Source: Planctomycetia bacterium | Lineage (GTDB): Bacteria; Planctomycetota; Planctomycetia; Gemmatales; Gemmataceae | Reading direction: 5' to 3' | NCBI GenBank assembly: GCA_025356615.1 | Contig: JANXSH010001390.1 | Location: 1 to 14,753, forward strand | DNA length: 14,753 bases | In this document: piece after piece, positions 1 through 5,694 of the stretch | Position numbering within the stretch: the stretch's first letter is position 1 | Layout: the number at the start of each line of letters is the position of its first letter | Made by a program: the position numbers and the translations under genes | Notes under the pieces: generated by a model | What the model saw: only the letters and a program-made list of their open reading frames with translations | What the model was told of the DNA's origin: nothing | The model's database searches: none

Positions 1-415
1 TTGGCGTTTTTTGGTCTAGACAACGGGGTCCACTATAGGGTCCACCCTCGGCCCGAAGCACCGAACGATTTACCAGCTATTCGCCCACATTCACAACGTT
101 CGGCTCATGTGGTTGAAATCCGCCGCGCCGGAATTGCTGACCGGGCTGGCCAAACTCGAAGGGGAGACTGGGGACCGAGAGAACCTTGCCGCGGCGCTGG
201 ATGCATCAGGCCAGGCAATCGCGGCTCTACTTCGGAAGAGCATGGCCGCTGGCGGCAAGGTGAAGGGATTCAAGCCACATGTCGTAGCCTTCCTCGGCTA
301 CTTGATCTCCCATGAATCGCATCATCGGGGCCATATCGGCTGGACTCTGAAGAACACCGGGCATCCGCTCGACCAGAAGACTTCGTATGGTTTGTGGGAG
401 TGGGGAGTGAGATAG
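1..415 (+). pseudogene. DinB-family metal-binding four-helix protein, 5'-truncated
   Basis: Frame 2 encodes the end of a DinB/YfiT-like protein, stop at 413-415. The recognisable blocks are FAHIHNVRLMWLK (from about 80) and HESHHRGHIGWTLKNTG near the end; in this family three His from such motifs bind a metal in a four-helix bundle, and members are thiol transferases or uncharacterised. The frame is closed upstream by TAG at 17-19 and offers no ATG, GTG or TTG until ATG 107. That start would omit the first helix and the metal-ligand His in FAHIHNVR, leaving only 102 residues against roughly 160-170 for the family. No DinB N-terminus is visible in the other two forward frames before the window edge. 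A near-tandem gggtccac repeat (26-33, 38-45) sits at the point where homology begins and may mark the break. A truncated gene is therefore the best reading; a functional short protein from 107 is less likely. Confidence 0.65.
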
Positions 416-438
416 GCCGAACGAACCAGCCGCTAACG

Positions 439-465
439 GGAATCGCGGCGGCAGAGAGCGATTTC
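439..465 (+). terminator. Weak hairpin downstream of the DinB fragment
   Basis: An 8-bp stem with one G-T wobble (439-446 with 458-465) and an 11-nt loop lies 23 nt after the DinB stop. No T-run follows, so it could be a weak or Rho-assisted terminator or a chance hairpin. The rest of the 416-669 spacer, between convergent gene ends, shows no gene, RNA or repeat that I can support. Confidence 0.25.
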
Positions 466-669
466 AGCAGTACGCCTACCTCGACATGCCACATGAGCGG
501 GGCCACCTTGCCGATCCCCCCTCATCCTCGGTGAAAATCAGGTCGTACCCCTCCCGGCTCGAGCGGGCTTCTCCGCTAATCGTGTCCGCCATGCCGGAGC
601 CGGGGTCGCTCGCCTGGGCGAATCAGCCGGGCTGGCAATGGGTGTCGGGAGTAATCGGAATCGGCCCGC

Positions 670-1566
670 CTACCGCGTCAGCCACACGAAGCTCTTTCCC
701 AGCCTGCCACCGTAGTTGCCCGCGCTGATCCGCCGCAGCCCCGGCGTCTCGACGCTGGCGGCGATGGCGGCTTTCGTCGCCGTGGAAATCGTCTCCAGGC
801 ACTTGCCGTTGATGATGATCTCCATGACCGAGGCCACGCCTCCGGGCAATCGCGACTTCTCGCCGAGTCGGTCGCGGAGCGTAGGGCAGTACGCCTCGTA
901 GGTGCTGGCGATGCTGAACGTGTACCGGCTGCCCGCCTTCGAGCCGCTCGCGGCGAGGCCGCCGGGGAACGGCAGGATCACGCCGGGAGTCGTTGCGGCG
1001 GCCTCGGCGGCGCGCTCGGCGGCGAGGATCGCGGCATCGATCGTGCTCCCGAAGAACCACAGGTTGCCGCCCATCAGCCCCTCGTGCCAGCCGAATCGGC
1101 GGTCGATGACGAACTCGCCGCCGAGTGTCGGGACGACCCAGACGCGCCTGCCGTGGCGCACGGCCCGTCTCTGGTAGCCGTCGCCGAAGAAGGCGATCTT
1201 GCGGCCCAGCTTATAGCGATTCTCCCCCGGATCGGGGCAGAAGCACGAGGCCGTCGCGCAGGTCAAGACGTTCTGACTGAGCCGCACGAGGAGCGATCGC
1301 TCGAGCGACTCGACGCGGTCCTTGCGGAAGCGCGGGACGTGGAACTGCACGACCGCGCCGGGCCGGCCGTCGGGCGTCTCGGCGGCATCGAGGTAGCGAT
1401 CGAGGCCCGCCTCACAGTCACACAGGATGGTACTCGAGGCGTTCCCCGTCGCGCTGCTTACCGCGTGGTCGAGCCAGCGCCGGTCGCGCGCGGTGATGAG
1501 AACCTCGGCGTAGATGCTGCGAAACGCCTCGGCGTAGGTGTCTTCGATTTCGGCGCGTGCGGTCAT
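670..1566 (-). CDS. ftr: Formylmethanofuran:tetrahydromethanopterin N-formyltransferase (FhcD/Ftr)
   Basis: A 298-residue protein, matching the usual length (about 297) of Ftr, EC 2.3.1.101. The enzyme moves a formyl group between methanofuran and the N5 of tetrahydromethanopterin in the cytosol; in bacteria with H4MPT-linked C1 transfer it is subunit D of the formyltransferase/hydrolase complex FhcABCD. Family blocks run through the whole chain: EIEDTYAEAF (6-15), ETPDGRPG (63-70), KIAFFGDGYQ (123-132), GEFVIDRRFG (150-159), PFPGGLAASGSKAGSRY (199-215), YCPT (226-229) and ISAGNYGGRLG (280-290). The start is ATG 1566-1564, which overlaps the TGA of the upstream cyclo-ligase gene (ATGA), so the two are probably translationally coupled. 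Longer N-terminal extension would run into that gene. The family call is very secure; the reaction direction and partner subunits FhcA, B and C are not visible here. Symbol fhcD is equally appropriate. Confidence 0.95.
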   Translation of the reverse strand: MTARAEIEDTYAEAFRSIYAEVLITARDRRWLDHAVSSATGNASSTILCDCEAGLDRYLDAAETPDGRPGAVVQFHVPRFRKDRVESLERSLLVRLSQNVLTCATASCFCPDPGENRYKLGRKIAFFGDGYQRRAVRHGRRVWVVPTLGGEFVIDRRFGWHEGLMGGNLWFFGSTIDAAILAAERAAEAAATTPGVILPFPGGLAASGSKAGSRYTFSIASTYEAYCPTLRDRLGEKSRLPGGVASVMEIIINGKCLETISTATKAAIAASVETPGLRRISAGNYGGRLGKSFVWLTR

Positions 1567-2183
1567 CCCGCTTTCCCTTCCCGACCCCGGCCGGGGTAGA
1601 TTGCCTTCTCCGTGACGATTTCGTCCATGAAGATGTCGTGCGACTCCGTCGGCAGGTCCGCGAAGAGCTGGCACTCGAAGGCCAGGGCGACGAGCGGCGT
1701 TTCGGCGCGGGCGTGGCCGAGGAGCTTGTCGTAGTAGCCGAAGCCGTGGCCCATGCGCGCCCCGTCGCGGGTGAACGCGACGCCCGGTACGAGGATGAAG
1801 TCGAGTTCGCGGACATCGACCTTCTTCGCGGGCAGCGAGCGTAGTTCGGCCCTCGGCACGAGGATGCGGTACATGCCCAGGGCTAGTTCGTCCATGCTCT
1901 CGAGGTGGAACAACTCGAGTTCGCCGTCCACGCAGTAGGGGACGACGATCTTCTTGTGATGGCCGAGTGCGACGGGAAGAGAGTGCCGGGTCCGAACCTC
2001 GCTGCGGACATCGACGTAATACATCACCGCGCGGGAGGCGCGATATGCGGAGGAATCGACGACCTTCTGGCAGATCAGGCGGCTGAGTTCGTCCTTGTCG
2101 GGCTGGGCGTTGCGATCCGCGTGCGCCTTCTCGCGGATGGCCTTCTTGCGGGCCGGCAGGTCGGTCGTCGGGTCAGCGTTCAT
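1563..2183 (-). CDS. 5-formyltetrahydrofolate cyclo-ligase (methenyl-THF synthetase)
   Basis: A 206-residue member of the MTHFS/YgfA family, EC 6.3.3.2, which uses ATP to turn 5-formyl-THF into 5,10-methenyl-THF in the cytosol. Visible marks are the N-terminal ARKKAIREKA segment (11-20) with the basic residues expected at the ATP site, MYYVDVRSEV (54-63), KIVVPYCV (78-85), the signature FTRDGARMGHGFGYYDKLL (137-155; consensus GxRxGxGxGYYD), and PTESHDIFMDEIVTE (178-192). I chose ATG 2183-2181. An in-frame ATG near 2261 exists, but it would add residues coded by the loop and one arm of a palindromic repeat. No strong Shine-Dalgarno is seen before 2183. It is first in a two-gene unit with ftr, with a 4-nt overlap; both act on formyl-C1 carriers, suggesting shared control of the folate and methanopterin C1 pools (inference). 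C-terminal residues 197-206 are Gly/basic-rich and look non-catalytic. Confidence 0.93.
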   Translation of the reverse strand: MNADPTTDLPARKKAIREKAHADRNAQPDKDELSRLICQKVVDSSAYRASRAVMYYVDVRSEVRTRHSLPVALGHHKKIVVPYCVDGELELFHLESMDELALGMYRILVPRAELRSLPAKKVDVRELDFILVPGVAFTRDGARMGHGFGYYDKLLGHARAETPLVALAFECQLFADLPTESHDIFMDEIVTEKAIYPGRGREGKAG

Positions 2184-2212
2184 GGAATTCTCGTCAGGTT
2201 GCCAGGGAGTCC

Positions 2213-2311
2213 GAAAAGGTGCTAACCACGTTGGTGACGAGGTGACATGGGATACGAACATCCATCTCGATCACTTTGTCACCTCGTCACCAACGTGGTA
2301 AGCACCTTTTC
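2213..2311. repeat. Long palindromic repeat, 35-bp arms
   Basis: Arms 2213-2247 and 2277-2311 are reverse complements over 35 bp with a single mismatch (2224 against 2300), around a 29-nt spacer. Because it lies between divergently transcribed genes it is unlikely to be a terminator. It resembles an interspersed palindromic or miniature transposable element. A TA or longer target duplication is not obvious at the outer ends. The transcript of either strand could fold into a very stable stem in the leader of the cyclo-ligase or the lipoprotein gene. Confidence 0.85.
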
Positions 2312-2533
2312 CTATTTCTGTTATAGGCGTCGTCACCCGAGTTCGCCCACTTCAGGCGAATTCCCCCTCTTCCCAGGAGGAGGCGGAACACTCCTGGCGC
2401 ATCCTCTCCAATCGGCAACGCTCGCCCCGCCGTCGCTCGGAATCGCGATTCTTTTGGAATCGCGCTCTGGGGAACTCCCTTGGGCTTCGCATACAATCGA
2501 GGCACGGAATTCGAGCAAGAGGGAGGCCCGATC
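2312..2533. other. Leader region with two small hairpins and a duplicated ggaatcgcg
   Basis: The spacer before the lipoprotein gene contains two further hairpins: 2339-2347 with 2355-2363 (9-bp stem, one G-T wobble, 7-nt loop) and 2373-2379 with 2391-2397 (7-bp stem, 11-nt loop). The palindrome gaatcgcgattc is at 2440-2451, and the word ggaatcgcg occurs at 2439-2447 and 2456-2464. A possible -10 (tacaat, 2492-2497) lacks a convincing -35. A good Shine-Dalgarno, GGGAGG, sits at 2521-2526. No coding sequence is supported here. Confidence 0.45.
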
Positions 2534-3406
2534 ATGTCTCGGCGAATGTTGTTGTTTGCTCTACTGACCACAGCCGGTCTGTCAGGGTGCAATTCGTGTC
2601 AGAAGGCCGGTTACACCGCGCAAAAACCGCCTTGCGCGTCTTGTGGTCCGCCAGGGACGACGGCGCGACTCGCGCCGATGCCACTGCCGCCCCGGCCACC
2701 AAGGGTCGTCGAAGGGGCCGAGCCCTCGACGTTCGTCCCCGCGACGCCCGCAGAGGAGACGATCCCTCCACCACCGGGGAAAGAAGAGCCACCCGCCGTC
2801 CCGCAGGAGACACCCCCTTCGGTGCAGCTCGGCACCCCCATCCCTCGGCGGACCGAGTCGGCCCGTTTGCCGACCGATGCGTCGAAAGACCCTCCCGTGT
2901 CGGTGCCCAAGGCACCGGATGTCAACGAAGAGCGCGAAACGCCCCCGCCGATCGATGTGCCCGGTTACGTCCTCGCCCGGCCCAACGTCGGGACCGGCCT
3001 CAAGCCCTTCCCCGATGGCATCTCGTGGCTGCGCGATCAGGGATACAAGACCATCCTGCACCTGCGCACTCCCGGCGAGGACAACGCGGCCGCCCGCCGT
3101 CAGTTCGAGAAGAAGGGGCTGAAGTACCTCAGCATCGAGGTGTCTCCCGCCACGTTGACCAAGGCCGTCTACGAGCAGTTCGTCCGCGATGTGATCGCGA
3201 CCGGGAACCATCCCCTCTACGTCTACGACCAGAACGGCGCGATGGTCAGCTCCCTGTGGTATCTCTACTTCCGCGTGAAGATGGATCTCGAAGACGATAA
3301 GGCGCTCGCCGAGGTCAAGCGAATCGGCCTGAAGAATGACGACGACGACGATCACAAAAAAGCCTGGCTCGCCGCACAAACGCTGTTGGGCACGTTGAAG
3401 CCGTGA
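2534..3406 (+). CDS. Lipoprotein with degenerate tyrosine/dual-specificity phosphatase fold
   Basis: 290 residues, start ATG 2534 preceded by GGGAGG at 2521-2526. Residues 1-19 form a lipoprotein signal: basic MSRR, a hydrophobic run, then lipobox L-S-G-C with Cys19 as the lipidated residue. Residues 30-140 are Pro-rich and low-complexity, probably a flexible tether. Residues 143-250 resemble the cysteine-phosphatase fold: GYVLARPNVGTGLKPFPDGI, DQGYKTILHLRTPGED (strand plus WPD-like loop position), KGLKYLSIEVSP, then HPLYVYDQNGAMVSS (226-240) where the HC(x5)R P-loop should be. There Asp232 stands in place of the nucleophilic Cys and Val238 in place of Arg, so catalysis by the normal mechanism is unlikely. 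A run of Asp (269-273) follows. The likely role is binding rather than hydrolysis at the membrane surface (inference). It is convergent with 3628-4011 and appears to be transcribed alone. Fold assignment is moderately sure; lipoprotein status is firm. Confidence 0.75.
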   Translation: MSRRMLLFALLTTAGLSGCNSCQKAGYTAQKPPCASCGPPGTTARLAPMPLPPRPPRVVEGAEPSTFVPATPAEETIPPPPGKEEPPAVPQETPPSVQLGTPIPRRTESARLPTDASKDPPVSVPKAPDVNEERETPPPIDVPGYVLARPNVGTGLKPFPDGISWLRDQGYKTILHLRTPGEDNAAARRQFEKKGLKYLSIEVSPATLTKAVYEQFVRDVIATGNHPLYVYDQNGAMVSSLWYLYFRVKMDLEDDKALAEVKRIGLKNDDDDDHKKAWLAAQTLLGTLKP

Positions 3407-3409
3407 GAA

Positions 3410-3451
3410 GAGTGAGGATGTGACCTCGGCGACGGGCTCACATCCTCATTC
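3410..3451 (+). terminator. Hairpin terminator candidate after the lipoprotein gene
   Basis: A 14-bp stem (3410-3423 with 3438-3451, one G-U) and a 14-nt loop begin 3 nt after the stop codon at 3404-3406. The position and stability fit a transcription end, but no U-tract follows, so intrinsic termination is uncertain. Confidence 0.45.
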
Positions 3452-3477
3452 AAGCTCTCTGCCATTTGTGCTGATTC

Positions 3478-3582
3478 AGGAAGAAGATTTCCCTCGAAGC
3501 CTCGAAGACGCAAATGAAGACGAGAAGAACTCATTTCTTCTCTTCTTTGCGTCTTCGTGGCTTCGAGGGAGGTCTTCTTCTT
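3478..3582. repeat. Long palindromic repeat with nested inner hairpin
   Basis: Arms 3478-3514 and 3546-3582 pair over 37 bp with three mismatches and one G-T. Inside the 31-nt spacer a second stem pairs 3522-3529 with 3535-3542 (8 bp perfect, 5-nt loop). It sits between the 3' ends of convergent genes (3406 and 3628), so it could terminate transcription from both sides. The words gacgcaaa / tttgcgtcttcgtgg resemble interspersed repeats I associate with planctomycete and cyanobacterial intergenic DNA. The sequence is unrelated to the palindrome at 2213-2311, but arm length and spacer length are nearly the same. Confidence 0.8.
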
Positions 3583-3627
3583 CCCACGTCTAGAGCATCA
3601 GCATGATTGGCGGAGAACCCTCATTCA

Positions 3628-4011
3628 TCATCGATCAACGGAACGCCAAGATCGGCTCCAGCGGGCCGCAGTGTCACTCGCCGGGACACCCTCGTTCGTA
3701 GTGACGGCCTCGAGCTTTACGCGCGACACCGCGAAGCCGGCCCGGCGGATCACGCTGGCGAGGTCGGCGACTTCGCAGATCACCTCACTGAGCTTGCCGC
3801 GATGATACGATGAGGTCATCGGCTGCGACAGCGTCGCGCCCCGCAGCAACTCGATCCAGATGCACTTCACGCCCAGCGCTGTGCAGGTTTCGCGGAACCG
3901 CTCGAGTTCGATACCGGCGGTGATGGTGACATGGGCCTCGAACGTGCCATGCCCCGGCGTGTGGCCTAGCTCGTCGAGCATCTGTTGTTCCGGCAAGCGC
4001 TGAGCAGTCAT
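3628..4011 (-). CDS. Small conserved protein, possibly C-terminally shortened
   Basis: 127 residues, start ATG 4011-4009, with a good Shine-Dalgarno (GAGAGGTG in the complement, about 5-8 nt upstream). The core reads FEAHVTITA (24-32), LGVKCIWIELLRG (46-58), QPMTSSYHRG (63-72) and AGFAVSRVKLEAV (91-103). I recognise this pattern (HVTV, then QPM, then RVKxEA) from an uncharacterised bacterial and fungal family whose members usually continue with a YFEHHVKL-like block and exceed 180 residues. Here the chain stops soon after NEGVPASDTAA, ending in a Trp/Arg-rich tail that looks out of frame, and no continuation is visible in the other frames before the palindrome at 3478-3582. No function is known to me. 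The gene is divergent from the HEAT/TPR gene and convergent with the lipoprotein gene. It may be a functional short form or a decaying gene. Confidence 0.6.
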   Translation of the reverse strand: MTAQRLPEQQMLDELGHTPGHGTFEAHVTITAGIELERFRETCTALGVKCIWIELLRGATLSQPMTSSYHRGKLSEVICEVADLASVIRRAGFAVSRVKLEAVTTNEGVPASDTAARWSRSWRSVDR

Positions 4012-4110
4012 CGGGCACCTCTCGTCTGGTGGGCCAATCCGACCATCGTATCGCGAACGGGACTCGTCCGCGAGTCGGGTAGCCTTTACCTGCGATGCGT
4101 CAGGCTCGGG

Positions 4111-4138
4111 TTGTACGTCTGGCCGATCTCGCTACACT
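4111..4138 (+). promoter_or_regulatory. Candidate sigma-70-type promoter for the HEAT/TPR gene
   Basis: TTGTAC (4111-4116) and TACACT (4133-4138) are separated by 16 bp, about 76 nt upstream of the chosen start at 4215. The match is 3/6 and 4/6 to consensus, so it is only suggestive. Confidence 0.3.
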
Positions 4139-4214
4139 ATCTAGATCCTACATCCGTCTTCCACGGATGGAAATCACCGACCCATCGCCCGCACTCTTGA
4201 TAAGAGGTGATTGC

Positions 4215-4958
4215 ATGAACAGCCCCTTGCTGGTCGAGTTCTTCAAGGTTCTACCGAACGATGCCCTCAAGGGCGGCCTCGACTGGCCGACGAGCCAGTT
4301 CATTCGGGAGAATGTGCCCCAAGGTGCGGAGACTCGAACGACAGGCAAGGCGCGCCGACGTGCCGCAATCCACATCTTCTGCAAGAATGTTCGTCAGCGC
4401 TACACCGAAGGAACCCTTCTTCGGGTGCTGCACATCGGCAACGCCACGATGCGCCGGGCCGCGATCTTCGCCCTCGGCATGCTCGGATCCCCGGCGGTCA
4501 ACGCCTACCTCGCGGACCGCCTCCACGACGAGGACGACGAGGCCGCCCGGCTCGCGTCCGAGGCCATGTGGGCGTTGTGGTTCCGCGGCGAGAACTCCGC
4601 CCACAGCGACGAACTGTATCGAATCCTCCGCCTCCACGACTCCAAGCAAGCCATCGCGGCTCTCGACGACCTCGTGCGACGGGCCACCACCTTCGCCGAG
4701 GCGTTCAATCAGCGGGCGATCCTCCACTTCCAACTCGGGCAGCTCGCGCACTCGGCCCGCGACTGCACGACGACCCTGAAGCTCAACCCCCACCACTTCG
4801 GTGCCCAGGCGGGCCTCGGGCAGTGTCTCCTCCGCCTCCGCCGCCCGCGCGCCGCGCTGCGGGCGTTCCTCCTCGCGCTGCGGATGAACCCTCATCTCGA
4901 CGGCATCTCCGGCACGGTCAAGGCGCTCGAGATCGCGCTCGAGGACGAGACGCGCTGA
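4215..4958 (+). CDS. HEAT-repeat plus TPR protein
   Basis: 247 residues. ATG 4215 is preferred over the upstream in-frame ATGs because AAGAGGTG (4202-4209) is properly spaced in front of it. The middle (about 65-125) has paired helices of HEAT type, for example LLRVLHIGNATMRRAAIFAL and AYLADRLHDEDDEAARLASE, where alternating hydrophobic and acidic positions mark an Armadillo-like stack. Residues about 160-230 hold two TPR units: EAFNQRAILHFQLGQLAHSA with DCTTTLKLNP, then AQAGLGQCLLRLRRPRAALR with ALRMNP. There is no signal peptide, membrane segment or catalytic motif. Such proteins are adaptors for protein-protein contact; the partner is unknown. The gene is monocistronic as far as can be seen: the 3' side carries a minus-strand nagA remnant starting 3 nt after the stop. 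Confidence 0.8.
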   Translation: MNSPLLVEFFKVLPNDALKGGLDWPTSQFIRENVPQGAETRTTGKARRRAAIHIFCKNVRQRYTEGTLLRVLHIGNATMRRAAIFALGMLGSPAVNAYLADRLHDEDDEAARLASEAMWALWFRGENSAHSDELYRILRLHDSKQAIAALDDLVRRATTFAEAFNQRAILHFQLGQLAHSARDCTTTLKLNPHHFGAQAGLGQCLLRLRRPRAALRAFLLALRMNPHLDGISGTVKALEIALEDETR

Positions 4959-4960
4959 GG

Positions 4961-5065
4961 CGGTATCATCTCCCCACGATCGTCTCGACGACCTCGAATG
5001 GCTGGGCATCGTCTATCCGGCACGCGCTGCCAGATGGACCAGGTCTCGAAGAGGGGGTGCAATGC
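4961..5065 (-). pseudogene. Remnant of the 3' end of a nagA-like gene
   Basis: Bases 4961-4998 match 11976-12013, the 3' end of the complete nagA-like gene in this window, at 36 of 38 positions, including 5 bases beyond the stop codon. Read on the minus strand the remnant ends DDAQPFEVVETIVGR-stop (stop at 4968-4966); the intact gene ends GEGQAFEVVETIVGR-stop. Further upstream the similarity continues only weakly, and a DLV segment matching ADLVRFR is in another frame and followed by TAG, so at least one indel has occurred. No start, signature motif or longer frame remains. The 5' limit is approximate. Confidence 0.65.
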
Positions 5066-5100
5066 TTAGCCTTGGCGCTCGGCATCGGAGGTAGTGAAGC

Positions 5101-5694
5101 ATGTCATCAGTCTACCTCGAGACATCCGTCATTGGGTACTCGGCGTCTCGTCCAGGCTCCGATATCGTCTTCGCCTCGAATCGGCTCTTGACCTTGCGAT
5201 GGTGGGATGACCATCGAGAGCGGTTCGATTTGTTCGTATCCGAGGCCGTCGTTGACGAATGCTCGGCTGGAGATCCGGTCGCGGCCAGCGAACGACTGGT
5301 GTTTCTCGACGAAATCCCCGTTCTTGCCATCAATTCTGATACGCAGATATTGGCTCAGGATCTATTGCGACGAGTCGGGTTGCCGCCAAAAGCTGCCATT
5401 GACGCGATCCACATTGCTATCGCCGCCCAAAACAAAATGGACTATTAGCTTACTTGGAACTGCAAGCATATCGCCAATCCGTCGTTTCGCCGTAAGATAG
5501 AGGGAGTACCCGAGGACAGCGGATTGCTGTCTCCCGTTATTTGCACGCCTCAGAGGCTGTGAATAATTAGTCATTTGTACACTGTAGCCCGTCAAAAATG
5601 GGTCGAAATTTAATGACTTACGTCGAATTCTGAACCTGTTTACTGTACAAACATCTAATAATTCACAGCCTCTCAGGAGCTTATCAATGTTTGA
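5101..5694 (+). pseudogene. VapC-like PIN-domain toxin, nonsense mutation plus MITE insertion
   Basis: Start ATG 5101 with GGAGG at 5087-5091. The frame carries a PIN-domain protein of the VYLETSVIGY type: YLETSVIGY at 5-13 (Glu in place of the usual first Asp), WWDDHRERFDLFVSEAVVDE (35-54), AAIDAIHIAIAAQNKMDY (98-115). PIN toxins are Mg-dependent RNases that cleave tRNA or rRNA. Codon 116 is TAG (5446-5448); the same frame then reads LTWNCKHIANPSF and SGLLSPVICTP, exactly what this family has after DY. So a single TTG-to-TAG change has cut the protein to 115 residues and removed the last acidic/Asn active-site segment. A 120-bp MITE (5553-5672) then interrupts codon 151. Removing it with one TCA copy gives ICTPQELINV-stop at 5692-5694, 157 codons in all (TAG included). 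The region is AT-richer than its neighbours, suggesting acquisition. The truncated product is unlikely to be active. Confidence 0.85.
5553..5672. mobile_element. 120-bp MITE with 29-bp terminal inverted repeats, IS5-like
   Basis: The ends gaggctgtgaat... (5553-5581) and its reverse complement (5644-5672) pair over 29 bp with four mismatches, around a 62-nt AT-rich core with no coding capacity. Direct repeats TCA flank it (5550-5552 and 5673-5675). A 3-bp TNA duplication and GAG-starting ends are typical of the IS1031-type branch of the IS5 family, so it would be moved in trans by such a transposase (inference). The insertion point is verified by reading frame: excision with one TCA restores the toxin C terminus. 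Confidence 0.85.

Noticed and set aside
486..728. 80-codon forward frame between the DinB fragment and ftr
   Set aside because: It runs into the antisense of ftr, has no Shine-Dalgarno and no recognisable motif.
1567..1674. N-terminal extension of the ftr frame
   Set aside because: It lies wholly in the cyclo-ligase gene; homology with Ftr begins at the ATG at 1566.
2184..2261. Upstream ATG for the cyclo-ligase
   Set aside because: The added residues are coded by the palindrome and show no family resemblance; ATG 2183 gives the normal length.
4251..5009. 252-codon minus-strand frame
   Set aside because: Antisense to the HEAT/TPR gene, Glu/Arg-rich composition typical of a shadow frame, and no family resemblance.
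5062..5094. 10-residue open frame ending just before the toxin gene, preceded by a G-rich stretch
   Set aside because: Too short to judge, and it overlaps the toxin's ribosome-binding site; no evidence that it is a leader peptide or antitoxin.
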